Assembly (NCBI RefSeq): GCF_900589395.1
Contig: NZ_UUIS01000093.1
Coordinates: 62,001 to 126,000, forward strand
Direction of reading: 5' to 3'
Source: Pseudomonas viridiflava
GTDB taxonomy: Bacteria > Pseudomonadota > Gammaproteobacteria > Pseudomonadales > Pseudomonadaceae
DNA length: 64,000 bases
Below are positions 55,610 through 64,000 of the stretch, piece by piece; position 1 is the stretch's first letter, and every line of letters starts with the position of its first letter. The notes under the pieces were generated by a model, which saw only the letters and a program-made list of their open reading frames with translations, had not been told where the DNA came from and ran no database searches. A program made the translations under genes and the position numbers.

Positions 55610-55709
55610 CAGCTGCAAGTGGGATGCAGCCTCAAGCCGCAAGCCGGTCATCGCACGGCCTGGATTGGCCCGTTCCGGCTTGCCGCCTGAGGCTTGAGGC
55701 TTACAGCTG
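55610..55709. repeat. Long imperfect inverted repeat between yeaG and yeaH
   Basis: The left arm (55610-55647) contains CAGCTGCAAG, AGCCTCAAGCC and GCAAGCCGG. The right arm (55675-55709) contains CCGGCTTGC, GGCTTGAGGC and CAGCTG. In RNA it would form a stem of roughly 30 pairs. It resembles the CAAGCTGCAAG-type intergenic repeats of pseudomonads and could stabilise the yeaG end of the message or attenuate yeaH-spoVR. Confidence 0.7.
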
Positions 55710-55711
55710 CT

Positions 55712-57634
55712 TCACTGCGACTTGCGTACGCGCAGGTACCATTCCGAGAGCAGGCGCACCTGTTTGTCGGTGTAGCCCCGTTCGACCATCCTGGTGACGA
55801 AGTCATTATGTTTCTGCTGGTCTTCCTTGCTGGCCTTGGCGTTGAAGCTGATGACCGGAAGCAGGTCTTCGGTGTTGGAGAACATTTTCTTCTCGATCAC
55901 CACCCGCAGTTTCTCGTAGCTCAACCAGGTCGGGTTCTTGCCGTTGTTGTTGGCGCGGGCGCGCAGGACGAAGTTGACAATCTCGTTACGGAAATCCTTC
56001 GGATTGCTGATGCCGGCCGGTTTTTCGATTTTCTCCAGTTCTTCGTTCAAGGCCACCCGGTTGAGGATTTCGCCGGTTTCCGGGTCGCGGTATTCCTGGT
56101 CCTGAATCCAGAAATCGGCATACAGCACATAGCGGTCGAAGATGTTCTGCCCGTATTCGCTGTAGGACTCCAGGTACGCTGTCTGGATTTCCTTGCCGAT
56201 GAACTCGATGTAGCGCGGCGCCAGGTACTCCTTGATGAAGCGCAGGTAGCGCTCGCGGGTTTCGGCCGGGAACTGCTCCTGCTCGATCTGCTGCTCCAGC
56301 ACATACAGCAGGTGCACCGGGTTGGCGGCGATCTCATGAGGGTCGAAGTTGAAGACCTTGGAGAGGATCTTGAAGGCAAAGCGGGTCGACAGGCCGGTCA
56401 TGCCTTCGTCGACGCCGGCACTGTCGCGGTACTCCTGGATCGACTTGGCCTTGGGGTCGGTGTCCTTGAGATTTTCACCGTCGTAGACCCGCATCTTGGA
56501 ATAGATGTTGGAGTTGTCCGGCTCCTTGAGGCGCGACAGCGTGGTGAACTGCGCCAGCATCTTCAAGGTGTCGGGCGCGCAGTGAGCCTGGGCCAGCGAG
56601 CTGTTGACCAGCAGTTTTTCATAGATTTTGATCTCATCGCTGACACGCAGGCAGTACGGCACCTTGACGATGTAGATCCGGTCGATGAACGCTTCGTTGT
56701 TCTTGTTGTTGCGGAAGGTATGCCACTCCGATTCGTTGGAGTGGGCCAGCAGGATGCCGTTGAACGGAATCGCGCCTAGGCCCTCGGTGCTGTTGTAGTT
56801 GCCTTCCTGGGTGGCGGTGAGCAAGGGGTGCAGGACCTTGATCGGTGCCTTGAACATTTCGACGAACTCCATCAGGCCCTGGTTGGCCCGGCACAGTGCG
56901 CCCGAGTAGCTGTAGGCGTCTGCGTCGTTCTGCGGGAATTCTTCGAGCTTGCGGATATCGACCTTGCCCACCAGCGCCGAAATGTCCTGGTTGTTCTCAT
57001 CCCCCGGCTCGGTCTTGGCGACTGCGATCTGGTTGAGGATCGAGGGGTACAGCTTGACCACCTTGAACTGACTGATGTCACCGCCAAACTCGGCCAACCG
57101 CTTGGTGGCCCAGGGCGACATGATGGTGCTCAGGTAGCGTCGCGAAATGCCGAAGTCTTCTTCGAGGATGTCGCCATCTTCGGCGGCATTGAACAGCCCC
57201 AGTGGTGATTCAAAGACCGGAGAGCCCTTGATGGCGTAGAACGGGACTTTCTGGATCAGTTGTTTGAGTTTTTCAGCCAGGGAGGATTTACCACCCCCTA
57301 CCGGCCCGAGCAGATAGAGGATCTGTTTCTTTTCTTCCAGGCCTTGGGCGGCGTGGCGGAAATACGAAACGATCTGCTCGATGCACTCTTCCATGCCATG
57401 GAAATCCGCAAAGGCCGGGTAGCGGCGGATGACCTTGTTGGAAAAGATTCGCGACAACCGCGGGTTGACGGACGTATCCACCAACTCGGGTTCCCCTATG
57501 GCCAGCAACAGGCGTTCTGCTGCCGATGCATAGGCGCTTCGGTCACGTTTGCAGAGCTCAAGGTACTCCTGTAGTGAGAGCTCTTCCTGGCGTGTGGTTT
57601 CGAAGCGTTGTTGGAAGTGGCTAAAAATACTCAT
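55712..57634 (-). CDS. yeaG: PrkA/YeaG serine protein kinase
   Basis: 640 residues, standard length. The N-terminal AAA-type domain has the Walker A GPVGGGKSSLAEKL near residues 108-121. The C-terminal PrkA kinase domain is distantly related to eukaryotic kinases (ILLAHSNESEW, VPYCLRVSDEIKIYEKLL). It phosphorylates itself and other proteins and supports starvation and stress survival in enterobacteria and pseudomonads. First gene of yeaG-yeaH-spoVR, separated from yeaH by a 100-base inverted repeat. Confidence 0.95.
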   Translation of the reverse strand: MSIFSHFQQRFETTRQEELSLQEYLELCKRDRSAYASAAERLLLAIGEPELVDTSVNPRLSRIFSNKVIRRYPAFADFHGMEECIEQIVSYFRHAAQGLEEKKQILYLLGPVGGGKSSLAEKLKQLIQKVPFYAIKGSPVFESPLGLFNAAEDGDILEEDFGISRRYLSTIMSPWATKRLAEFGGDISQFKVVKLYPSILNQIAVAKTEPGDENNQDISALVGKVDIRKLEEFPQNDADAYSYSGALCRANQGLMEFVEMFKAPIKVLHPLLTATQEGNYNSTEGLGAIPFNGILLAHSNESEWHTFRNNKNNEAFIDRIYIVKVPYCLRVSDEIKIYEKLLVNSSLAQAHCAPDTLKMLAQFTTLSRLKEPDNSNIYSKMRVYDGENLKDTDPKAKSIQEYRDSAGVDEGMTGLSTRFAFKILSKVFNFDPHEIAANPVHLLYVLEQQIEQEQFPAETRERYLRFIKEYLAPRYIEFIGKEIQTAYLESYSEYGQNIFDRYVLYADFWIQDQEYRDPETGEILNRVALNEELEKIEKPAGISNPKDFRNEIVNFVLRARANNNGKNPTWLSYEKLRVVIEKKMFSNTEDLLPVISFNAKASKEDQQKHNDFVTRMVERGYTDKQVRLLSEWYLRVRKSQ

Positions 57635-57869
57635 GACGTCACCTCGCTCGATACGTTGAGCCGGCGGCGGATCGTCAGTCGATGCTGGCAGCAGCTGAGT
57701 ATCCAGATGCCGTTACCCCCCAAACACCATGAAAGTAACTACCGATGACCCACGCGCCGGTGTACCGGCTCTCCCCTGATTACGGATGGCCTGTGGGTAA
57801 GAATAGATGGCTTTCGGGAAGATAAAGAAGGGATGTGAAAATAGTCTGGCCAACCGTTCATCGGATTCA

Positions 57870-57901
57870 GGCTCAAACCCGCGTCGTACGCGGCTTGAGC
57901 C
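57870..57901. terminator. Stem-loop downstream of glpE
   Basis: GGCTCAA and TTGAGCC, plus CCGCG/CGCGG, pair within 57870-57901. The T-run (ATTTTTTTG) is on the plus-strand side, so polarity of termination is unclear. The rest of the 57635-57921 gap shows no supported gene. Confidence 0.45.
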
Positions 57902-57921
57902 TGCATGAAATTTTTTTGCAC

Positions 57922-58242
57922 TCAGCCCTGTGCAGTGTCGTCGGGGTAAGTGGCGCGCCACAGCTCGAAACCGCCGTCGAGGCTGTACACGTCCGAGAAG
58001 CCCTGGCCCACCAGATAGGCTGCTGCGCTCTGGCTGGAATTGCCGTGGTAGCAGACCACGACCAGAGGCTGGTCCAGGTCGGCCTTGGCGATGAAATCGG
58101 CGATGGAGTGGTTGTCCAGATGCCGCGAGCCGCTGATGTGCCGGGTGGCAAAGGTTTCCGGATCGCGGATGTCGACCAGCACGGCGCCCTGTTCGCGCAG
58201 GGCATGGGCCTGGTCGGGGGCAATGCGTTTGAATTCGGTCAT
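57922..58242 (-). CDS. glpE: Thiosulfate sulfurtransferase (single-domain rhodanese)
   Basis: 106 residues, one rhodanese domain. The active-site loop VVVCYHGNSSQS carries the sulfur-accepting cysteine C64. The opening VLVDIRDPETF and the GGFELW end are typical of GlpE. It transfers sulfane sulfur from thiosulfate to thiophilic acceptors such as cyanide or thioredoxin. Last gene of the lptD-to-glpE series on this strand, 27 bases after apaH. Confidence 0.93.
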   Translation of the reverse strand: MTEFKRIAPDQAHALREQGAVLVDIRDPETFATRHISGSRHLDNHSIADFIAKADLDQPLVVVCYHGNSSQSAAAYLVGQGFSDVYSLDGGFELWRATYPDDTAQG

Positions 58243-58269
58243 GCTGAAAACTCCTGGGCTGAAAACGAA

Positions 58270-59130
58270 TCAGGCATGGCTGGCGCCGGCCGGGGGGTGG
58301 TCGGCGGCGTGGCCATCGGGGGTGCAATTGCAGTGATGGCGTTGCAGGGTGTCGACGTTGAGCAGTGTCATGCTGCCGCCCCAGACGCAACCGCTGTCCA
58401 GGGCAAAGACATCGGGCTCCTCGCAACGGCCTTCAAGGGCGGCCCAGTGACCGAAGATGATCTTCACGTCACGGGTCTTGCGCTGTGGGTGGCTGAACCA
58501 GGGGGCGTAGCCGGGCATGGCGGTCTCGATGCCTTCCTTGCCCTTGAGGTCCAGCCGGCCGTCGCTGGTGCAGAAACGCATGCGGGTGAAATAGTTGGTG
58601 ATGACCCGCAGGCGGGTGGTGCCTTGCAGGGTGTTGTCCCACCGGGCAGGTTCGTTGCCATACATGTTGGCCAGGAAGCGCTCGTACAGTTTGTCGTCCT
58701 GCAGCGCCTGCTCGACCTCGCCGGCCAGCTTCAGGGCTTTCTTGAGCGACCACTGGGGCGGGATGCCTGCGTGGGCCATGGCAATGTTGCGCTCGGCGTC
58801 GTAGTGCATCAGTTTCTGCCGGCGCAGCCAGTCGAGCAGCACCGGGCAGTCGGGCGCCTCGATGATTTCGCGCAGGGTGTCGGACTTTTTCAGGCGTTCG
58901 ACGTGCCGGGACGCGGCCAGCAGGTGCAGGTCGTGGTTGCCCAGTACGCAGGTGAGCGAATCGCGGATGCCGTACAGAAAACGCAGGGTTTCCAGCGATT
59001 GCGGGCCCCGGTTGATCAGGTCGCCCACCAGCCACAGCCGATCGCTGCCGGGGGTGAAGCGGACCTCATCCAGCAGGCACTTGAGCGGTTCCAGGCAACC
59101 CTGCAGGTCACCGACGGCGTACACCGCCAT
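58270..59130 (-). CDS. apaH: Diadenosine tetraphosphatase
   Basis: 286 residues. This calcineurin-like metallophosphatase cleaves Ap4A symmetrically to ADP and can remove Np4 caps from RNA. Metal motifs appear in order: VGDLQGC (residues 6-12), LVGDLINRGPQS and VLGNHDLHL, then AHAGIPP. The start overlaps the apaG stop by one base (TGATG), so translation is coupled. Its length is slightly above the enterobacterial form. Confidence 0.96.
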   Translation of the reverse strand: MAVYAVGDLQGCLEPLKCLLDEVRFTPGSDRLWLVGDLINRGPQSLETLRFLYGIRDSLTCVLGNHDLHLLAASRHVERLKKSDTLREIIEAPDCPVLLDWLRRQKLMHYDAERNIAMAHAGIPPQWSLKKALKLAGEVEQALQDDKLYERFLANMYGNEPARWDNTLQGTTRLRVITNYFTRMRFCTSDGRLDLKGKEGIETAMPGYAPWFSHPQRKTRDVKIIFGHWAALEGRCEEPDVFALDSGCVWGGSMTLLNVDTLQRHHCNCTPDGHAADHPPAGASHA

Positions 59131-59510
59131 CAGTGCAGGGCGCCCGGCACGGCCAGGCGGAAGGGGGCGATGATGGCGTCGAAGCGTTTGCCGTCTTCGG
59201 CCAGCATCTGGTAGCTGCCCTGCATGTTGCCGACCTTGGTGGGCATGACCGTGCCGCTGCTGTAGGTGTGGCTCTGGCCGGCGGCGATCAGCGGTTGCTC
59301 ACCGACCACGCCGTCGCCGCGCACTTCTTCGACCTGGCCATTGCCGTCGGTGATGACCCAGTGGCGCGACAGCAACTGGGCCGGCAGTTCGCCGTTGTTG
59401 TGCACGGTGATGGTGTAGGCGAAGGCGAAGCGGTCGTGCTCGGGGTTCGATTGTTCGGCGAGATAGCGCGTAACGACGCTGACATCAACCTGGTAACGGG
59501 AATCGGACAT
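59130..59510 (-). CDS. apaG: ApaG (DUF525) protein
   Basis: 126 residues, single fibronectin-III-like ApaG fold. FAYTITVHNNGELPAQLLSR, then HWVITDGNGQVEEVRGDGVV, PLIAAGQ and GTMQGSY-like MQGSYQM are the family signature. A metal or pyrophosphate-binding role is suspected but not proven. It lies between rsmA (107-base gap) and apaH (one-base overlap), as in most gammaproteobacteria. Confidence 0.95.
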   Translation of the reverse strand: MSDSRYQVDVSVVTRYLAEQSNPEHDRFAFAYTITVHNNGELPAQLLSRHWVITDGNGQVEEVRGDGVVGEQPLIAAGQSHTYSSGTVMPTKVGNMQGSYQMLAEDGKRFDAIIAPFRLAVPGALH

Positions 59511-59617
59511 GCGGAAGGCCTTGAAAACGAGAGCGGAAATAACGCAAGCACCGGCTCAGTCTAGGCCATCTACAGGGAAGTCACTGAATATGAACGTCCC
59601 TGCAGTGGCCTTGCCGG

Positions 59618-60424
59618 TCATTGGACGGGCGGTTTCTCGCTGAGCTGGTCAGCCAGCCGGACAAACGCCGCAAGGTCGAGCTGTTCGGGGCGCAGACTGC
59701 CATCGACCCCGGCCGCTGCGATCTCGTCGCTGGTCAGCAGCAGCTTGAGGGTGTTGCGCAGGGTCTTGCGCCGCTGATTGAACGCTTCGCGCACCACGCG
59801 CTCGAGCAAGCGATGATCCTTGGCCGGGTGCGGCAGGGTGTCGTGCGGCACCAGGCGCACGATGGCCGAGTCGACCTTGGGCGGCGGGTTGAACGCGCCA
59901 GGGCCCACGTTGAACAGGTGTTCCACGCGGCAGTGGTACTGGACCATGATCGACAGGCGACCCCAGTCGCCACCGCCGGGGCCGGCCGCCAGGCGCTCGA
60001 CCACTTCCTTTTGCAGCATGAAGTGCATGTCGCGGATCAGGCCGGCATTGCTCAACAGGTGAAAGATCAGCGGGGTCGAAATGTTGTAAGGCAGGTTGCC
60101 GACCACGCGCAGGCTGTTGGGGGCGGCATCCAGGCTGGTGAAGTCGAACTTCAGGGCATCGCCCTGGTGCAGGTTGAAGTTCGGCTTGCCGGCGAACTGG
60201 CTGTTGAGGATCGGAATCAGATCCTTGTCCAGTTCGACCACGTCCAGCTGTGCACCACTGCCCAGCAAGCCTTCGGTCAGGGCTCCCTGGCCCGGGCCGA
60301 TTTCCAGCAGGCGGTCTTCGGGGCGGGCGCGGATGGCGCGCAGGATGCGGTCGATGACGCCGGCGTCGTGCAGGAAGTTCTGGCCGAAACGCTTGCGCGC
60401 CCGGTGTTGGTATTGCTCGGTCAT
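59618..60424 (-). CDS. rsmA: 16S rRNA A1518/A1519 dimethyltransferase
   Basis: 268 residues (KsgA). It dimethylates two adjacent adenines in the 3' hairpin of 16S rRNA late in 30S assembly. It opens RARKRFGQNFLHD, with SAM motif LEIGPGQGALTEGLL and the catalytic NLPYNIST motif. Start and pdxA stop share one base (TAATG). This gene symbol is unrelated to the translational regulator RsmA/CsrA bound by rsmY. Confidence 0.97.
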   Translation of the reverse strand: MTEQYQHRARKRFGQNFLHDAGVIDRILRAIRARPEDRLLEIGPGQGALTEGLLGSGAQLDVVELDKDLIPILNSQFAGKPNFNLHQGDALKFDFTSLDAAPNSLRVVGNLPYNISTPLIFHLLSNAGLIRDMHFMLQKEVVERLAAGPGGGDWGRLSIMVQYHCRVEHLFNVGPGAFNPPPKVDSAIVRLVPHDTLPHPAKDHRLLERVVREAFNQRRKTLRNTLKLLLTSDEIAAAGVDGSLRPEQLDLAAFVRLADQLSEKPPVQ

Positions 60425-61410
60425 TAGGGGGTCTCGGCCATCTGGTAGGCGGTTTGCAGGGCGACCTGCAGGCTGCCGGTATCGACCTTGCCGGTACCGG
60501 CAAGGTCCAGTGCGGTGCCGTGGTCGACCGAGGTGCGGACGATCGGCAGGCCCAGGGTCACATTGACCGCCGCGCCAAAGCCCTTGTACTTGAGTACCGG
60601 CAGGCCTTGGTCGTGATACATCGCCAGCACCGCGTCGCAGTGCTCCAGGTATTTGGGGGTAAACAGAGTGTCGGCGGGCAACGGGCCGCGCAGGTCCAGG
60701 CCTTCGCCGCGCAGACGCTCCAGGGTGGGTTCGATGATGTCGATTTCTTCGCGGCCCAGGTGCCCGCTTTCGCCGGCGTGGGGGTTCAGCCCGCAGACCA
60801 GGATACGCGGGTACCGGATGCCGAACTTGCCGACCAGATCGGCGTGCAGGATGCGGGTAACGCGCTCCAGGCGCTCGGCAGTGATGGCGTCGGCCACCTC
60901 GCGCAGCGGCAGGTGCGTGGTCACCAGCGCCACGCGCAGGTCGCCGGTGGCCAGCATCATGACCACCTGGTCGGTGTGGGTCAGTTCGGCGAGAAATTCG
61001 GTGTGCCCGGAAAAGGCGATGCCGCCTTCGTTGATCACGCCCTTGTGCACCGGGGCGGTAATCATGCCGGCGAAGTGCCCGTCCAGGCAGCCTTGGCCTG
61101 CACGGGTCAGGGTTTGCAACACAAAGGCGGCATTGGCCTTGTTCAATGTGCCGGCAATCACCGGCGCCGGCAGCGGCGTATCCCAGACATAGAGGCTGCC
61201 GGCCGGTGCGGGCACATCCGGAAAAGCGTCCGGGCCGACCGGCAGCAGGTTGACAGCCACGCCCAGTTGCACGGCCCGCTCAAGGAGCAGGTCGTGGCTG
61301 GTAATGGCGATCAGGGGGTGTGGCTGGGGCTGCGCGGCGAGCAGCAGGCACAGGTCGGGACCTATGCCGGCGGGCTCGCCGGGCGTCAGTGCGAAACGCC
61401 TGGGCTTCAC
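60424..61410 (-). CDS. pdxA: 4-hydroxythreonine-4-phosphate dehydrogenase
   Basis: 328 residues. It oxidises 4-phosphohydroxy-L-threonine in the DXP-dependent pyridoxal phosphate pathway. The TPGEPAGIGPDL start, SGHTEFLAELT, the metal histidine regions THLPL and MYHDQG, and the VDHGTALDLAG end define PdxA. It overlaps surA by 4 bases and rsmA by 1, inside one co-directional block. Confidence 0.96.
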   Translation of the reverse strand: MKPRRFALTPGEPAGIGPDLCLLLAAQPQPHPLIAITSHDLLLERAVQLGVAVNLLPVGPDAFPDVPAPAGSLYVWDTPLPAPVIAGTLNKANAAFVLQTLTRAGQGCLDGHFAGMITAPVHKGVINEGGIAFSGHTEFLAELTHTDQVVMMLATGDLRVALVTTHLPLREVADAITAERLERVTRILHADLVGKFGIRYPRILVCGLNPHAGESGHLGREEIDIIEPTLERLRGEGLDLRGPLPADTLFTPKYLEHCDAVLAMYHDQGLPVLKYKGFGAAVNVTLGLPIVRTSVDHGTALDLAGTGKVDTGSLQVALQTAYQMAETP

Positions 61411-62735
61411 TGAGGTGCCTGGGCGGCGCCAGGAAGCTTGATTTCGACGTAGGCTTCGTCACGGATCTGACGCAGCCAGGTTTGCAGCTCTTCATCGTAC
61501 TTGCGGTTGCGCAGCACGGTCAGGGCTTGCTGGTCGCGCGCCTGGGTGGTGGTGTCGGTGGCCCGACGACCCAGCACTTCCAGGATATGCCAGCCATAGT
61601 TGGTCTTGAACGGCTTGGACAGCACGCCTTGTGGCGTCTCGTTCATGGCTTCGCGGAATTCCGGCACCAGCGAGTTGGGATCGACCCAGTTCAGGTCGCC
61701 GCCATTGAGTGCCGAGCCTGGATCTTCCGAGAAACTCTTCGCCAGGTCGGCGAAGTTGTCGCCGTTCTGGATACGCTCGTAGAGCTTGGTCGCCAGACGC
61801 TGGGTTTCGGCTTCGCTGCGGATCTCGCTCGGCTTGATCAGGATATGGCGCACATGCACTTCGTCGCGCATCTGGGCCTGGCCCTGGCCGCCGCGTTTTT
61901 CCAGCAGCTTGAGGATGATGAAACCGCCGGGCGTACGTGCCGGTGGGGTGACATCGCCCACCGGCATGGAGCTGAGCATGTCGCCAAACGGTGGTGGCAG
62001 CTGAGCGGCCTTGCGCCAACCCATGTCACCGCCGTCCAGAGCACTTTCACTGGCCGAGCGCGCGACGGCGATCTGGGCGAAGTCAGCACCTTTTTTCAGC
62101 TGGTTGTAGATGTCCTGGGCCTGGCTGGCCGCTTTCTGGATCTCGCTCGACGAAGCGCTGTCCGAGGTCGGGATCATGATATTGGCCAGGTGGAACTCTT
62201 CGGAGAGCTGCGCCTTGCCCATGTCCGAGGCCAGGAAGTTCTTCACTTCCTGGTCGGTGACCTGAATGCGCTCGGCCACCCGACGCTGACGCACGCGGCT
62301 GATGATCATCTCGCGACGCACCTGCTCGCGGGCAGCATCGTACGACAGACCGTCCTGGGCCAGGGCGGCGCGGAACTGCGCCAGGCTCATGCCATTGCGC
62401 TGGGCAATGGTTTCCAGGGCCTGGTTGAGTTCTTCGTCGCCGATGCGGATGCCGGAGCGATCGCCCATCTGCAGTTGCAGGTTTTCCAGGATCAGGCGAT
62501 CCAGGACCTGGCTTTGCAGCGCTTCGGCAGGCGGGGTGCCGCCGCCGCGCTTGGCGATGGTCTGCTGGACTTCGCGCACGCGCTGGTCCATCTGGCTTTT
62601 CATAATGACATCGTTATCGACGATGGCCACTACGCTGTCCAGCGGCTGGACGGCCGCGTGGGCCGCACCGCTCAGGAGAAGCGCGCCCAGCATCAGCGGG
62701 CGCAGGCCGTTACAAAGCTTTGTCTTCACGTTCAC
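61407..62735 (-). CDS. surA: Periplasmic chaperone / peptidyl-prolyl isomerase
   Basis: 442 residues with a signal peptide (GLRPLMLGALLLSGAAHA). An N-terminal chaperone region (LDSVVAIVDNDVIMKSQMDQ) is followed by two parvulin PpiC domains. The second includes EVHVRHILIKPS and GWHILEVLG. It escorts outer-membrane proteins, including LptD, through the periplasm. Its start overlaps the lptD stop by 26 bases, so chaperone and client are expressed together. Confidence 0.96.
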   Translation of the reverse strand: MNVKTKLCNGLRPLMLGALLLSGAAHAAVQPLDSVVAIVDNDVIMKSQMDQRVREVQQTIAKRGGGTPPAEALQSQVLDRLILENLQLQMGDRSGIRIGDEELNQALETIAQRNGMSLAQFRAALAQDGLSYDAAREQVRREMIISRVRQRRVAERIQVTDQEVKNFLASDMGKAQLSEEFHLANIMIPTSDSASSSEIQKAASQAQDIYNQLKKGADFAQIAVARSASESALDGGDMGWRKAAQLPPPFGDMLSSMPVGDVTPPARTPGGFIILKLLEKRGGQGQAQMRDEVHVRHILIKPSEIRSEAETQRLATKLYERIQNGDNFADLAKSFSEDPGSALNGGDLNWVDPNSLVPEFREAMNETPQGVLSKPFKTNYGWHILEVLGRRATDTTTQARDQQALTVLRNRKYDEELQTWLRQIRDEAYVEIKLPGAAQAPQ

Positions 62736-64000
62736 GATAACCTTGAATGCCGTTGTCGAGGAAACTCTCTACCTTGGCGCCAGTCACGCCACCGAGGCCC
62801 TTCAACACAAGTTGTAGGAATACGCCGCGGTCGCCTTTTTCGTTCTGTGGCGCTTCCTGGCTGTATTCGTCGTAGTCAACCCAGTAGCGGCTGATCAGGC
62901 GCAGCTTCCAGCAGCAGCTGTCGTACTCGAAACCACCGAAGGCTTCCAGGGTGCGGGCGCGGTTGTAGTCATACTGCCAGCGGCTGATCAGGCTCCACTG
63001 CGGCACGATCGGCCAGATGACCGAAAAGTCGTGCTGCTGGATCTTGTAGTAGTCCTTCACGTAGCCAGGCTGCCCCGCGGTGCCGTAGTCGCCGCCAATG
63101 GACCATTTGCCAGTGCTCTGGTCATAGCGCACCTGGTCGTTGCGATAGCGGTAGCCGACGTTGACGATCTTGCCGGGGGTGTCCTCAGGCTGGTAATGGA
63201 ACATCGCGCTGCCGGAACGGGTGCTGTGGCTGTCCGGATCCCAGTTGAAATCGGAGTTGAAGCGCCAGTCGCGGTTGAAGCGGAACTCGTATTCCATGCC
63301 GATCGGCGAGACATTGGCCTGGGCATCATCACGCTCGGTGTAAACGATGCCGGGTAGCTGCACCTTGCGATCTTCGAAGTACAGGGCCTGGCCGATGCTG
63401 AAGCGCTGACGCTCGAAGCCGTCTTCCTCGATCCAGCGGTTGGTCACGCCCAGCGACAGCTTGTTCTCGTCACCGATGCGGTCGGAGCCGACGAAGCGGT
63501 TGTCACGAAACAGCGACGCATAGTTGAAGGTGGTTTCCGAGGTGTCGAACACCGGGATGTCGTTCTGGTCCTTCTCCGGTACATAGAGATAGAACAGGCG
63601 CGGCTCCAGGGTCTGGCGGTAATCCTTGCCGAACCACTGGGTGTCACGGTCGAAGTACAGGCCGCTGTCGACGCTGAAGACCGGTACGCTGCGGCTCTGG
63701 CTGCTGCTGTATTTTTCACCCGTGGTGTTCAGTCTGGTGTCGAGCAGGTCGGCCTTGCCGCGACCATCCAGGTCCAGGTCGTACTGGGTGTAGACGTACT
63801 TGAGCTTGGGCGTCAGGAAGCCGTAGGTCGAGTTCATCGGCAGGCTGATCGACGGTGCCAGGTTCAGGCGGTCGCCGTTGGCACGGGCCAGGCCCTGGAC
63901 GTTGTTGTCCAGGCGCGAGCTGACGTTGCCGTCTTCATCGACAAAATTGCCATTGCGCAGGTCACGGTCGAAACGCACCAGCTCGGTCTGATAGTCGAAC
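62710..64000 (-). CDS. lptD: LPS-assembly protein LptD, partial
   Basis: The C-terminal ~430 residues only; the gene continues past the window edge, so the apparent start near 63978 is internal. The LptD beta-barrel is recognisable from alternating aromatic strands (YGFLTPKLKYVYTQYDLDL, PRLFYLYVPEKDQNDIPVFD, NRFVGSDRIGDENKLSLGVT) and the CCWKLRLISRYW cysteine pair that takes part in the barrel-domain disulfides. It inserts LPS into the outer leaflet with LptE. The stop lies 26 bases inside surA. Confidence 0.95.
   Translation of the reverse strand, partial: FDYQTELVRFDRDLRNGNFVDEDGNVSSRLDNNVQGLARANGDRLNLAPSISLPMNSTYGFLTPKLKYVYTQYDLDLDGRGKADLLDTRLNTTGEKYSSSQSRSVPVFSVDSGLYFDRDTQWFGKDYRQTLEPRLFYLYVPEKDQNDIPVFDTSETTFNYASLFRDNRFVGSDRIGDENKLSLGVTNRWIEEDGFERQRFSIGQALYFEDRKVQLPGIVYTERDDAQANVSPIGMEYEFRFNRDWRFNSDFNWDPDSHSTRSGSAMFHYQPEDTPGKIVNVGYRYRNDQVRYDQSTGKWSIGGDYGTAGQPGYVKDYYKIQQHDFSVIWPIVPQWSLISRWQYDYNRARTLEAFGGFEYDSCCWKLRLISRYWVDYDEYSQEAPQNEKGDRGVFLQLVLKGLGGVTGAKVESFLDNGIQGYREREDKAL

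Noticed and set aside
57739..57921. 60-codon minus-strand ORF after glpE
   Set aside because: Begins at the stem-loop, no ribosome site, and no recognisable domain.

Overview
The window reads as the chromosome of a high-GC gammaproteobacterium of the genus Pseudomonas, most likely the P. putida/P. fluorescens side of the genus. The evidence is the set of syntenic housekeeping blocks: comF/bioBFHCD/fadE-fadE/rsmY, rpsU-dnaG-rpoD, tsaD-plsY-folBK-cca, yeaG-yeaH-spoVR and lptD-surA-pdxA-rsmA-apaGH-glpE. It also carries a davBA lysine-catabolism pair and GTAG-headed REP palindromes typical of pseudomonads. No prophage, integrase, IS transposase or CRISPR array was seen.

Bases 1-12,000: comF diverges from the biotin operon bioBFHCD, whose four downstream genes are tightly packed or overlapping. 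A BirA-type operator covers the -35 region and lies inside the first codons of comF. Next come a miniature protein resembling flagellar rod termini, two ~600-residue acyl-CoA dehydrogenases (the first behind a perfect PsrA-type box) and a membrane GGEEF diguanylate cyclase. A non-coding gene follows with a perfect GacA upstream activating site, many GGA motifs and a strong terminator. I read it as the CsrA/RsmA-sequestering sRNA rsmY.

Bases 12,000-15,800: a PqqD-like small protein, then lysine 2-monooxygenase (davB), 5-aminovaleramidase (davA) and an Lrp/AsnC regulator.

Bases 15,800-42,000: an accessory stretch between the davBA regulator and the tRNA/rpoD block. It holds an orphan sugar-binding protein, a FUSC protein, an MBL hydrolase/LysR pair and a glycosyltransferase beside a ~1,500-residue RTX protein with an embedded von Willebrand A domain. 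It continues with a three-gene oxidoreductase operon, a cluster of KGG-repeat stress proteins with a DUF2934 protein, and a giant CheB-CheR-PAS-histidine kinase-receiver hybrid whose 5' end is frameshifted. A hydro-lyase/NRAMP/GntR module, an MFS exporter and a truncated fic remnant complete it. Six copies of one REPIN-like palindromic element are scattered through 15.6-51.5 kb.

Bases 42,000-64,000: mostly core genes. A tRNA-Ile2(CAU) and a GGDEF-EAL protein with a degenerate EAL active site precede rpoD-dnaG-rpsU. tsaD, plsY, folB, folK and cca follow, then the yeaG kinase operon with a large inverted repeat between yeaG and yeaH. The window ends with glpE and the lptD-surA-pdxA-rsmA-apaG-apaH cluster, where lptD is cut by the edge.

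The strongest non-routine observations are the REPIN family with paired internal modules (two copies supply the stop codon of a neighbouring gene), the frameshifted hybrid kinase, the inactive-looking EAL domain, the mosaic RTX/VWA gene, the fic relic with its palindrome, and several operator-like palindromes.
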